Shown here in pieces: positions 23,526 to 32,329 of a stretch of DNA of 64,000 nt. The position numbers and the translations under genes are program-made. The first letter of the stretch is position 1. The number at the start of each line of letters is the position of its first letter. Source of the DNA: a bacterium (lineage in GTDB: Bacteria; Desulfobacterota; Binatia; DP-6); contig JAHCID010000001.1 in the NCBI GenBank assembly GCA_026129405.1, forward strand, positions 1,333,237 through 1,397,236, in the 5' to 3' direction. Below the pieces are notes generated by a model that saw only the letters and a list, made by a program, of their open reading frames with translations, was not told the origin of the DNA and made no database searches.

Positions 23526-25724
23526 ATGACGAAGCAGCTCACGAGACTTTTGCAGCGAACCGGACGCGTGGTCACGACCACGTGTCTCCTCGGACTCGTC
23601 CTCAACCCGGGACTCTCCTTTGGACAGGAGAACGGGAGCGACGATCCCAGCCCCGGAGGCGGCGAGCAGGTCGTCCAGGACGACTCGCGCGAACCGCGCC
23701 CGCCGCGGCCGCCGCGCCCGCCGCGCCCGCCCCGCGATCCCGATCAGACGTTCGAGCTCGGCTCGGCGACGATCCCGGAGATCCAGGCCGCGATGAACTC
23801 GAACGGCCTCAGCGCCGTCGAGCTCGTCAGCATGTTCCTGCGCCGCCAGCAGGCCTACAACGTGACGAGCCCGGTCTCGCCGCCGCAGCCGCTCAATGCG
23901 ATCCTCTACTCGAACGACAACGTGCTCGACGACGCCGCCGAGTCCGACCGCCTGCGCAAGAAGGGCGTCATGCTCGGGACGCTGCACGGCATCCCGTACC
24001 TCGTGAAGGGGTCGTTCTCGATCAAGGACTTCTACATGACGGGCGGCCACAACGGCTGGCGGGACCTGACCACGCCGAGCCAGTCGAACGTGATCACGAT
24101 GCTGAAGCAGGCCGGCGGCCTGTTCATGGGCCAGGCGAACATGGACACCTGGGCCAGCTCGGCGGTCAGCTCGACGTCGCAGATCCGCGGCACGGTTCGC
24201 AGCTGCTACCTCACCGGCGCGCTGCCGGGCGGCAGCAGCGGCGGCTCGGGTGTCTCCAGCGGCGCGTATCTCACCCACTTCACCTTCGGCGGTGAAACGG
24301 GCGGCTCGATCCGCAACCCCGGCGACCGCAACGGCCTCGTCGCCTACAAGGTGAGCGGCGGCTCGATCACGGTCGACAAGATCATTCCGCTCGCGCCCGA
24401 GCGCGACGTGATCGGTCCGATGACGCGCGCCGCGATCGACAACGCCATCGTCCGCGACGTCGTCGGCAAGAAGGATCCGCAGGACATCTGGTCGCCCATC
24501 CTGCCGATTCTCGAGGACAAGCGGCCGGTGCCGGAGAAGGGCTTCACGGCCGCGCTCAACGGCGCGACCCTCGCCGGTAAGAAGATCGGCATCATCGGCA
24601 CCTACGTCGGCATGGCGCACCCGACCCCGTCGCTGCCGGGCTCGACGACGAACACGACCCAGGCCCAGACCACGACGGCGCTCGTGCGCGCGGTGGTCGA
24701 GTCGGCGAAGGCGGAGATGGAGGCGCTCGGCGCGACCGTCAACTACGTCTTCATGCCGCCTCCGGTCAGCACGACCTACAACCGCGGCGCGGGTGCGCCG
24801 GTCACCCAGCTCCTCAACTCCCCGCACAGCACGAACGTCGCGGCGTACTCCTACCGCGAGCTGATCAAGACGATCGTGCCCGCCCCGGGCGACACCTACC
24901 AGACGCTGGCGCCGAAGGTCATCGCGCGCGCGGCGCTGGTGAGCAGCATCAGCGCGGCGGTGCGCAACGCAATGTACACGCTCGATTCGTCGACGGGCCT
25001 CTACAGCGACGGTCCGGCGATCCCCTTCGGCTCGCCAGTGGGCGTCGAGCACTACACCGCACGCGGCCAGCAGAAGAACGCGTTCGAGACCTGGATGGAC
25101 GACGAGGGTCTCGACGCGGTCGTGTGGCCGATGTGGCCGAACAAGACGGCGACCGGCGGCACCATCATCGGCCGTGACCTCGTGAACTTCATGTTCCTGC
25201 CCGCGGTCACGGTGCCGATGGGCGTCCTCGAGTACAGCACGACGAATCCGGCCAACAAGGAGCCGCTCACGATGAACGTCACGGGCCGCCTCTTCGACGA
25301 CCCGAAGGTTCTCTCCATCGCCTACGCCTACGAGCAGGGCACGCGGCACCGCTACGATCCGCCGCTCGCGCCGGCGCTCGAGGGCGAGGTGTTCGACTGG
25401 AAGCTCCGCCGCCTCAAGAAGTGGGCCGTGGCGGACGACATCCCGCCCGCACTGTCGGTCGGCAAGAACGCCAAGATCCAGAAGGGCATCGTCTCCTTCT
25501 TCGGTGCCGTCAGCGACAAGAGCGGCATCGAAAAGGTCGACGTGAGCGTCGGCGGCATGCTGCTGTCGGCGACGGTGAAGGGCAAGGACTGGACGGCCGT
25601 CCTGTCGGCCCAGGACTCGGCGACGATGCTCTCGAGCGGCACCAGCTCGATCGAGGTTCTGGCCATGGCCACCGACCTGGCCGGCAACATGGCATCGGCG
25701 TCCAGGATCGTGAAGGTCGACTGA
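23526..25724 (+). CDS. Secreted amidase-signature hydrolase with C-terminal Ig-like domain
   Basis: Exported protein of 732 aa. The signal peptide (CLLGLVLNPGLSFG, about 20-33) is followed by an Arg-Pro repeat linker (about 57-71) and the amidase-signature domain (about 75-600). The Ser-cisSer-Lys triad is present: K161 in GIPYLVKGSFS, the GGSSGGSG loop (S237/S238) and nucleophile S261 in GGETGGSIRNPG. The last 90 residues (PPALSVGKNAKI to the end) look like a beta-sandwich domain, perhaps for attachment. It would hydrolyse an amide outside the cytoplasm. The ATG at 23526 is chosen for GAGGAG 6 nt upstream. Confidence 0.88.
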   Translation: MTKQLTRLLQRTGRVVTTTCLLGLVLNPGLSFGQENGSDDPSPGGGEQVVQDDSREPRPPRPPRPPRPPRDPDQTFELGSATIPEIQAAMNSNGLSAVELVSMFLRRQQAYNVTSPVSPPQPLNAILYSNDNVLDDAAESDRLRKKGVMLGTLHGIPYLVKGSFSIKDFYMTGGHNGWRDLTTPSQSNVITMLKQAGGLFMGQANMDTWASSAVSSTSQIRGTVRSCYLTGALPGGSSGGSGVSSGAYLTHFTFGGETGGSIRNPGDRNGLVAYKVSGGSITVDKIIPLAPERDVIGPMTRAAIDNAIVRDVVGKKDPQDIWSPILPILEDKRPVPEKGFTAALNGATLAGKKIGIIGTYVGMAHPTPSLPGSTTNTTQAQTTTALVRAVVESAKAEMEALGATVNYVFMPPPVSTTYNRGAGAPVTQLLNSPHSTNVAAYSYRELIKTIVPAPGDTYQTLAPKVIARAALVSSISAAVRNAMYTLDSSTGLYSDGPAIPFGSPVGVEHYTARGQQKNAFETWMDDEGLDAVVWPMWPNKTATGGTIIGRDLVNFMFLPAVTVPMGVLEYSTTNPANKEPLTMNVTGRLFDDPKVLSIAYAYEQGTRHRYDPPLAPALEGEVFDWKLRRLKKWAVADDIPPALSVGKNAKIQKGIVSFFGAVSDKSGIEKVDVSVGGMLLSATVKGKDWTAVLSAQDSATMLSSGTSSIEVLAMATDLAGNMASASRIVKVD

Positions 25725-25753
25725 TTCGGACCGGCTCGGGGGGGAATCACACA

Positions 25754-27319
25754 ATGAGCAACAAGAAGATCATCGGGTTCGCAGCAGCAGCGGGGGTCGC
25801 CGTCATCGCGGGCGGTCTCCTCCTTCTCTCCGAGCCGGCCCAGCAGTCGAAGACACCGGCGGGAGCCGTGGCCGAGCAGACGGCCACGGCTCCCGCCACC
25901 CCGGACGGCGTCGCGTCGTCCGGGGCGGAGGACGGCGGTCTCCCCGACCAGGCGGAGTTCCGTCGCAAGATGGCGCGGGCCATGCGCATCCACGACGCCG
26001 CCGAGCGCGAAGCGGTGATCGCGGCCCTGCTGGACGAATGGCTCCAGCTCGACCCGGGCGCGATCCGCAAGTACCTCATGGCCCTAGAAGTGAACGGGGA
26101 GCTCGACAAGCTCGACGTGCTCGCCGGCGCGTTCGCGAAGGCGCTCGGCAACCTGCCGCCGAGCGTGGTCGCCTCGCCGGCGGTGCGCGATCTCGTCACG
26201 CGCTTCGCCACCATGCTCGCGCGCCAGGATCCCGAAACGGCGCTCGAGCTGGCCACCACGTTCCTCGAAGACGACAATCAGGCGTCGACGCTCGTGCAGG
26301 TCGCGCGCACGCTCGCCGAGCGCGATCCGATGCAGGGGCTGCGTCTCGCCGAGCAGATCACCTCGCCGTTCCGCCGCCAGCAGGCGCTCGCCTGGGTCGC
26401 GGGCATCTGGGCGAAGTCGGATCCGACCGCCGCCGTGGCGTGGGCCTCCGGCCTGAAGGAGCCGACCGAGCAGGCGATGGCGCTCAACGCCGCCCTGTCG
26501 GCGATGGCGCAGACCGACCCCGAGAGCGCCGCGGCGCAGCTCGTGCTCGCCGAGCGGACGCTCCAGGAGGAGCACACCATCCGGCGCAACCAGACGATGG
26601 CCGAGCTGGGGATCAGCGAGGCGGATCTCCTGAACGCGCCCGAGACGGCCGAGGACGGTGGCCACGAGGTCGTCGGGCCGAAGAGCCCCGAGGCCGAGCT
26701 GCTCGCCGAGGCCGCGCGTCTCACCGCCATGCGCCTCGCGGCCGAGCAGGCGACGGCGGCCATCGCCTTCGCCGAGTCGATCGAGAACGACTTCGTGCGC
26801 CAGGCGGCCGTGCGGGGTGCGCTCGCCGGCTGGAGCCGCGTCGATCCCGCGGCCGCCGCGGAGTACGCCGTCAACTACCAGACCGGCAACGCGGACATGA
26901 TCGCCACCGTCTACGACGTCTGGGCCAGCTCCGCTCCGGCCGCCGCAGCCGCGGCGGCGCTGACGATCGGCGATCCGATGCTGCGCGCTGCCGCGATCCA
27001 GACGGTGGCGGCGACGTGGTCGATAGACGAGCCCCGCCGGGCCGCGCTCTGGCTCGATCAGCTGCCGGAGACGGAGCGCAGCGATGCGGCGCTCTTCGCC
27101 GTCGTGGCGAACCTCGCCCCGGAGAATCCGGTGGCGGCATTCCAGCGCGCCCAGGCGATCCAGGATCCGCAGCTCCAGTACCGCGGGCTGAAGGCGGCGT
27201 TCACCGAGCTCGTGATCCGGCAGCCCGCAGTGGCGCGCGATCTGCTCGCGTCGTCGAGCTTCACCGGCAACACCGCCGAGCGCCTCCAGGAGATCCTGGC
27301 GGCGACCGAGAAGGGGTGA
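25754..27319 (+). CDS. Membrane-anchored alpha-helical repeat protein
   Basis: Protein of 521 aa with an N-terminal membrane anchor or signal (GFAAAAGVAVIAGGLLLL, about 7-24), then an Ala/Thr/Pro-rich linker. The rest is repeated helix pairs with the theme DP-x-A-A-xx-LA (ARQDPETALELA, AERDPMQGLRLAEQI, AKSDPTAAVAWASGL, AQTDPESAAAQLV, SRVDPAAAAEYAV). This predicts an alpha-solenoid related to HEAT/TPR-like proteins, on the outer face of the membrane. It lies 29 nt after the amidase with a GGGGGGAA ribosome site, so the two are probably co-transcribed. Exact family not recognised. Confidence 0.75.
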   Translation: MSNKKIIGFAAAAGVAVIAGGLLLLSEPAQQSKTPAGAVAEQTATAPATPDGVASSGAEDGGLPDQAEFRRKMARAMRIHDAAEREAVIAALLDEWLQLDPGAIRKYLMALEVNGELDKLDVLAGAFAKALGNLPPSVVASPAVRDLVTRFATMLARQDPETALELATTFLEDDNQASTLVQVARTLAERDPMQGLRLAEQITSPFRRQQALAWVAGIWAKSDPTAAVAWASGLKEPTEQAMALNAALSAMAQTDPESAAAQLVLAERTLQEEHTIRRNQTMAELGISEADLLNAPETAEDGGHEVVGPKSPEAELLAEAARLTAMRLAAEQATAAIAFAESIENDFVRQAAVRGALAGWSRVDPAAAAEYAVNYQTGNADMIATVYDVWASSAPAAAAAAALTIGDPMLRAAAIQTVAATWSIDEPRRAALWLDQLPETERSDAALFAVVANLAPENPVAAFQRAQAIQDPQLQYRGLKAAFTELVIRQPAVARDLLASSSFTGNTAERLQEILAATEKG

Positions 27320-27324
27320 CGGCT

Positions 27325-27356
27325 GCGCGGCGGGGCTGCTAGCCCCGCCGCGCTTT
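27325..27356. terminator. Strong bidirectional hairpin terminator
   Basis: GCGCGGCGGGGCT (27325-27337), loop GCT (27338-27340) and AGCCCCGCCGCGC (27341-27353) form a perfect 13-bp stem followed by TTT on the plus strand. It begins 6 nt after the plus-strand helical-repeat gene stops. The TAG stop of the minus-strand DUF349 gene (27339-27341) spans the loop edge, so the hairpin serves both convergent genes. Confidence 0.75.
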
Positions 27357-29972
27357 CGCCCGCGCCGCCGCGAAGCGTTCCGCGAGGGCGCGCGCGGCGT
27401 CGTCGAGCGGGGGGCCGAGCTGCTCCCAGCTCTGCGCGAGACGCTCCGCCTCCTGACTCGCGTCGGCGCGGATCGCCTCGGTGCCGCGGCCGGTGGCGAT
27501 CGTGTTGGTCGCGAGCCGATCGCGCAGCGCCGCCGCCATCTCGGCCAGCGACGCCGCGGCCTTCGGCGCGGGGTCGGCCGAAGGCACGAGCTTCTCCATC
27601 CGCTGGCACAGCTTCTCGCGCCGCGCGTACGTGGCCGCGGGATCGAGACGGCTGCCGCGGAGGCCCTCGGGGGCCGCGCCGAAGAGGCGCTCGCAGGCGG
27701 CGTGCAGCCGCTCGCGCAGCGGCCGGACGTCCTTGCCGGTGCCCAGGTCGAGCCGCTGCCACTCGCCCCAGACCTCGTCGACGGCCGTCCGCACGCCGTC
27801 CGCCGCCGGCGGGCTGTCGCCGCCGAGCGCCTCGGCGACGGCGTCGAGCCGTGCGCACAGCGCCTGACCCTTGGCCAGCTCCTCCTCGTGCTCGAGCTCG
27901 TCGCGGCGCTTGCGGCGGTCGAAGAAACGGTTGCAGGCGGCGCGGAAGCGCTGCCACAGCGCCTCCTCCTGCGCCCGCGGCGCGGGACCGAGCTGCTTCC
28001 AGTCGGCCTGGAGCTTCTTCACCACGGCGGTGGTCGCGTCCCAGTCCTTCGAGTCGGCGAGCGCCTCGGCGCGCTCGCAGAGTGCGGTCTTGCGCTCGGC
28101 GTTGCCGCCGCGCACGGCGTCGACGCGCGCGAAGTGCTCCTTGCGCTGCGCGAAGAAGCGGTCGCAGGGCTCGTGGAACTCCTGCCAGAGCGCGCGCGCG
28201 TGCTTGCCCGGCACCGGACCGATCGCCTTCCACTCCGCCTGGAGCCGGCGGACGAGCTCGCTCGTCTCGTTCCAGCTCGTCGATTCGGCCACCCCCGCCA
28301 GCTGCTCGACGAGGGCGCGCTTGCGGGCGAGGTTCTCGGTCATCCAGGCGTCGCAGCGGCGGCGCAGCTCGTTGCGCGCGGTGCGGAAGCGCTCCCAGAG
28401 CGGCCGGGACTTCTCGGGCGTCGCGGTCGCGACCTGCGCCCACTCGTCTTGGAGGCGGCCGAGCTGCCGAACGCCCTCGGCCAGGTCGTTCGCCTCGAGC
28501 AGCGCTTCGACGCGCTGGATGATCTCCTCCTGCGCAGTGGCGTTCGCCCAGCGGCGCCACTCCTCGGTCTCCGTGTCCTGCCGCAGGCGTTGCCCGAGGC
28601 GGTCGCGGGCCTGCGTCAGCCGCGCGATCCAGGCGGCCCGCACCTCGCCCGGGGGCAGCGGGCCGGGCTCGGCGATCGCCGTGTCGGCGAGACCGAGCTC
28701 GCGGCGTCCCGTCGTGGGCTTCACCGCTTCGGCCGCGGCCAGCTCCTCGAGCCGGGCGTGCAGCGCCGTCAGCCGCACCAGGTTGTCCTGCTGGGCGGCG
28801 GTGCGCTCCGCGTCGGTTTGCTGCCGGTGCTCGCCGACGCGCTCCTTCGCGGCCGCGAAGCGGCGCTCGAGCTCGGCGACGGCGTCGCCGGCCGGCTCGG
28901 CGCCGCGCGCCGCCGTCCACCGCTCCTCGAGGTCGTTCCACCGTTTCGGGCGTGGCGGAGGCAGCGATCCGGCGAGCGACTCGGCCTCGCGCACGAGCGG
29001 CAGCAGCCGCTCGTGCGACGCCGCCCCCGCCAGGCGGTCGCGGTCGCGCGCGACGCAGGCGTCGCAGGCCTCGCGGAACCGCCGCGTGTACGCCTCGTGC
29101 TCCGCCGGCGGCACGGGGTCGAGCCTGGCCCACGTCTCGCGTGCCCGGGCGAGCGCGGCGAGCGCGTCGGGACCCTCGAGGGCGGCGACCTGCGCGCACA
29201 GCGCCTCGCGGGCCCGGCGCGCCTCGTCGAGCGCGAGACGCGCGCGGTGGGCCGCCGCCTCGCGCGGGTCGACCACGCCGGCGATCTCGGCCGGACGGCC
29301 CGGCGCCGCGACGTCGCCCTCGTCGTCGAGCGGCGGGGCATCGGGCAGCAAGGCCCGGGCCCGCTCGCGCGCGGCCTTGGGCGCGGCCCGGTTGGCGGCG
29401 ACGGCACGGAGCGCGTCGGGGTCGCCCAGGCGCTCGACGGCCCGCACGGCGAGCTCGGCCGGCAGGTCCCCGACGGCGAGGCCGCGCAGGATCGCGACCT
29501 CGCCGATGCGCTCGAGCGCCGCGCGGCGGAGCGCGGCGTCGGTGGCCTGGCGCACGACGTCGCGCAGGACGCGGTCGCTCGTCACACGGGCGAGCGCCGC
29601 CTCGCGGATCGCCGCATGCGCCGCGCCCGCCGCCACCGCGCCGAGGCTGCGCTCGTCGGTAAGCCGTGCGAGCGCCGCCGCGCAACGCTCGGCCGGCGCG
29701 TCCGATGCGGCTTCGGCGACGAGGAGGCCGCGCAGGCGATCGGCCGCGAGCGCGCGCAGGCTCTCGTCGGCGTCGCGCTCGGCCACCCGGGCGAGGACCT
29801 CGGGGTCGGCGAGCTTCTCGATCGCCACCCGGCGGACGCGGGCGTCGGGATCCTCCCCGGCGATGGTGGCGAGACGCTCGGCCTCGTCGTCGCCCATGGC
29901 GCGCACGGCGCCAGCGCGGACGACGGGGTCGGAGTGGCGCCACGGCGGGCGGAGCCGGTCGAGGAGGTCCAT
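27339..29972 (-). CDS. HEAT-repeat/DUF349 multidomain protein
   Basis: Large soluble protein of 877 aa. The first 220 residues are HEAT-like helical repeats (DPVVRAGAVRAMGDD, EDPDARVRRVAIEKLADPEV, and so on). The rest contains at least four DUF349 repeats, recognised by LQAEWKAIGPVPGKHARALW, LQADWKQLGPAPRAQEEALW and WQEFHEPCDRFFAQRK. DUF349 proteins are coiled, RNA/ribosome- or cell-cycle-related in a few cases, but no function is established. No signal peptide or membrane helix. ATG at 29972. Its 3' end lies inside a hairpin shared with the convergent operon. Confidence 0.85.
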   Translation of the reverse strand: MDLLDRLRPPWRHSDPVVRAGAVRAMGDDEAERLATIAGEDPDARVRRVAIEKLADPEVLARVAERDADESLRALAADRLRGLLVAEAASDAPAERCAAALARLTDERSLGAVAAGAAHAAIREAALARVTSDRVLRDVVRQATDAALRRAALERIGEVAILRGLAVGDLPAELAVRAVERLGDPDALRAVAANRAAPKAARERARALLPDAPPLDDEGDVAAPGRPAEIAGVVDPREAAAHRARLALDEARRAREALCAQVAALEGPDALAALARARETWARLDPVPPAEHEAYTRRFREACDACVARDRDRLAGAASHERLLPLVREAESLAGSLPPPRPKRWNDLEERWTAARGAEPAGDAVAELERRFAAAKERVGEHRQQTDAERTAAQQDNLVRLTALHARLEELAAAEAVKPTTGRRELGLADTAIAEPGPLPPGEVRAAWIARLTQARDRLGQRLRQDTETEEWRRWANATAQEEIIQRVEALLEANDLAEGVRQLGRLQDEWAQVATATPEKSRPLWERFRTARNELRRRCDAWMTENLARKRALVEQLAGVAESTSWNETSELVRRLQAEWKAIGPVPGKHARALWQEFHEPCDRFFAQRKEHFARVDAVRGGNAERKTALCERAEALADSKDWDATTAVVKKLQADWKQLGPAPRAQEEALWQRFRAACNRFFDRRKRRDELEHEEELAKGQALCARLDAVAEALGGDSPPAADGVRTAVDEVWGEWQRLDLGTGKDVRPLRERLHAACERLFGAAPEGLRGSRLDPAATYARREKLCQRMEKLVPSADPAPKAAASLAEMAAALRDRLATNTIATGRGTEAIRADASQEAERLAQSWEQLGPPLDDAARALAERFAAARAKARRG

Positions 29973-30025
29973 GGTCCGCCGGCTTCTCTAGCCCGTCGCG
30001 GCGGCGGCGTCACGCGCCGCGCGGG

Positions 30026-31417
30026 CTACAGGGCGACGTCGCGGCCTTCGAGCAGGGCCAGGAACGTGGTGGTCCACCAGCGGATGTCGCGCTGCGCCAC
30101 CCGGCGCGACAGCCCGCGCATGCGACGGCGTCGCTCGCTGGCCCCCATGTGCACCGCCTCTTCGATGGCGCGGCCGATGGCCTCGGGCTCGTAGGGGTTC
30201 ACCAGGAGGGCCTCGCGCATCTCCTTCGCCGCCCCGGCGAACTCGGACAGGACCAGGATCCCCTCCCGATCCTCGTGGCAGGCGACGTACTCCTTCGCGA
30301 CCAGGTTCATCCCGTCGCGCAGCGGCGTCACCAGCGCGACGTCGGCTGCGAGGTACCAGGCCGCGAGCTGCTCGTGGTCGAAGCCGATGTAGTGGTAGGC
30401 GAGCGGCGAGCGGCCCTCGAAGGTGAACCGCCCGATGATGCGGCCGACGGTCTCGTCGATCTCGCGCTTCATCTCGCGATACTGGGGGACGCGAAAGCGC
30501 GACGGCACCGTGATCTGCGCCAGGCAGACCCGACGGCGCCACTTCGGCTGGCGCTCGAGGAAACGTTCGAAGCCGAGCAGGCGCTCGACGATGCCCTTCG
30601 TGTAGTCGAGGCGGTCGACGCCCATCATCACCACCTCGGCCCCGAGCGTGGAGCGCAGGCGGTCGGCGTGCGCGATCACGTCGGGCTCGCGGACCTGCGC
30701 GGCGAAGCGGTACGCGTCGATGCCGATGCCGAGCGCCACCACGCGCACCGTGCGCTCCGGCGTGCGCACCACGGTGCCGTGTACGGGCAGGTCGAGGAAC
30801 TGGCGCACGCAGGCGAGGAAGTTGTCGACGTCGTCCTCGGTCTGCAGCCCGATCACGTCGGAGCCGAGCAGCCCCTGGAGGAGCGCGTCGCGCCACTGGC
30901 AGATGCCGAAGACCGCGGGCGGCGGGAACGGGATGTGCCAGAACATCCCCACGCGGAGGGGCACCGGACCGCTGCGCAGCATTCCCGGCACGAGGCAGAG
31001 GTGGAAGTCGTTCACCCACACCTGGTCGTCGCGCTGTGCGACGGCGAGCACGCCCTGCGCGAAGCGGTCGTTGGCGTGGCGGTACGCGGTCCAGAAGGCG
31101 GGGTTGAACACGCAGCGCGTGGGGAACATGTGGCAGAGCGGCCACAGCACCTGGTTCGCGAAGCCGGCGTAGTAGTTGTCGAGCTCGCGCTCCTTCAGAT
31201 GGATGGCGCGCACGGGGTAGGGCAGCTCGGTGCGCGCGGGCGGCAGCAGGCCGTCCTCGACCGGGCCGACCCAGGCGATCCAGGTGCCGGGCCGGCTGCG
31301 GAGCGCGTCGTCGAGCGCCGTGGCGAGACCGCCGACGGTACGCTTCGCGCGCAGCGTCCCACCTTCCCGCACGAGCTCGACCGGCGCACGGTTGGACACC
31401 ACCAGCAGCCGGCTCAC
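30026..31417 (-). CDS. otsA: Trehalose-6-phosphate synthase (GT20)
   Basis: Cytoplasmic glycosyltransferase of 463 aa making trehalose-6-phosphate from a nucleotide-glucose and glucose-6-phosphate. Family landmarks: [11 protein letters not shown] at the N-terminus, [12 protein letters not shown], the [13 protein letters not shown] loop, [11 protein letters not shown], and [15 protein letters not shown] binding the donor phosphate. The GTG at 31417, four residues before LVVSNRAP, is preferred over an ATG 87 nt upstream, which would add a poorly conserved tail overlapping the otsB side. It is divergent from otsB rather than in an operon with it. Role: osmotic and desiccation protection. Confidence 0.93.
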   Translation of the reverse strand: MSRLLVVSNRAPVELVREGGTLRAKRTVGGLATALDDALRSRPGTWIAWVGPVEDGLLPPARTELPYPVRAIHLKERELDNYYAGFANQVLWPLCHMFPTRCVFNPAFWTAYRHANDRFAQGVLAVAQRDDQVWVNDFHLCLVPGMLRSGPVPLRVGMFWHIPFPPPAVFGICQWRDALLQGLLGSDVIGLQTEDDVDNFLACVRQFLDLPVHGTVVRTPERTVRVVALGIGIDAYRFAAQVREPDVIAHADRLRSTLGAEVVMMGVDRLDYTKGIVERLLGFERFLERQPKWRRRVCLAQITVPSRFRVPQYREMKREIDETVGRIIGRFTFEGRSPLAYHYIGFDHEQLAAWYLAADVALVTPLRDGMNLVAKEYVACHEDREGILVLSEFAGAAKEMREALLVNPYEPEAIGRAIEEAVHMGASERRRRMRGLSRRVAQRDIRWWTTTFLALLEGRDVAL

Positions 31418-31506
31418 GCACGGACCGTGCAGGAGCACGGCGCCGGCGTCAATACGGCTTGCGGCCCGCACGATCCTCCGCAACATCTTGCTGGATGGCC
31501 CCACTG

Positions 31507-32280
31507 ATGCCCCTCGTGCCCGGCGAGGTGAGCGCCGCGCGCGAGGCGCGCGGGCTCGTGGCCGTGTTCGACGTCGACGGGGTGCTCGCGGCGATCGTCG
31601 AGCGCCCCGAGCTGGCGCAGGTGGCGCCCGCGGTGCTCGAGCGCCTGGCGACGCTGGCGCAGCGGGCCGACACGCTCGTCGGCGTCGTCTCGGGACGGCC
31701 TCTGCCGCAGGTCGAGGAGCTCGCGGGGGTCGCCGGCGCCTGGCTGTCGGGGCTGCACGGCGCCGCGCGGCGGCAGCCCGACGGCACCGTGTCGCACGCG
31801 TGGACCATGGTCGCCGAGCGCCATGCCGACGTCCTCGAGGCGGCGCTGCACGTCGCGATCGGCGCCCCGCCGGGCGTGCGCTTCGAGCGCAAGGGCCCGG
31901 TCGTCGCGCTGCACGTGCGCGGCGCCGATCCCGCGGCGACGGCGGCCGTCGAGGAAGCCGTGCGGGCGCACTGTCCGGCGGGCTGGGAGGTCGTGCCGGG
32001 CCGGCGCGTCTTCGAGCTGCGTCCCGAGGGCCTGCCGAACAAGGGCGACGCCGTGCGCTGGCTCGCGGGACAGCGCCCCGGCGCCGCGGTGCTCTACGTC
32101 GGCGACGACACCACCGACGAGGACGCCTTCGCGACGCTCGGCCGCGGCGACTTCCCGGTGCTCGTCGATCCGCTCGCCGGCGCCGTCGAGCGCGGCGGCG
32201 CCGTGCTCGCGACGCAGGCGCGCTTCACGCTGCCGTCGCAGACGTCGGTGCAGGCGCTGCTCGACGCGCTGGCGGCGTGA
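31507..32280 (+). CDS. otsB: Trehalose-6-phosphate phosphatase
   Basis: HAD phosphatase of about 257 aa that removes phosphate from trehalose-6-phosphate. Motif I reads VFDVDGVLAAIVERPELA (DxDG with V in place of the usual T), motif II GVVSGRPL, then LSGLHGAARRQPDG, the cap domain, the Lys motif EGLPNKGDAVRWL and motif IV YVGDDTTDEDAF. The start is uncertain: ATG at 31507 is used, ATG 31495 is also in frame and neither has a clear ribosome site. Divergently paired with otsA across a short shared control region (31418-31506). Confidence 0.9.
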   Translation: MPLVPGEVSAAREARGLVAVFDVDGVLAAIVERPELAQVAPAVLERLATLAQRADTLVGVVSGRPLPQVEELAGVAGAWLSGLHGAARRQPDGTVSHAWTMVAERHADVLEAALHVAIGAPPGVRFERKGPVVALHVRGADPAATAAVEEAVRAHCPAGWEVVPGRRVFELRPEGLPNKGDAVRWLAGQRPGAAVLYVGDDTTDEDAFATLGRGDFPVLVDPLAGAVERGGAVLATQARFTLPSQTSVQALLDALAA

Positions 32281-32286
32281 CGCCCT

Positions 32287-32313
32287 GCCGCGGCTTGTCG
32301 GCCGCGGCGCTTT
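32287..32313 (+). terminator. Hairpin after otsB
   Basis: GCCGCGGC (32287-32294), loop TTGTCG and GCCGCGGC (32301-32308) form an 8-bp stem, followed by GCTTTC. It lies 6 nt after the otsB stop and 17 nt before the next ATG, consistent with a terminator separating otsB from the hydantoinase gene. Confidence 0.5.
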
Positions 32314-32329
32314 CGGTGTAGCCGACCCC

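Noticed and set aside
23155-23529. Plus-strand frame of 124 codons before the amidase gene
   Set aside because: No ribosome site, poor codon bias, ends inside the amidase start region; considered non-coding.
23697-23740. Repeat-rich Arg-Pro coding stretch as a possible CRISPR-like or satellite repeat
   Set aside because: The repeat is a short in-frame codon repeat inside the amidase linker with no spacers.
31418-31504. Longer otsA start 87 nt upstream
   Set aside because: OtsA proteins start a few residues before LVVSNRAP; the extension would overlap the shared control region with otsB.
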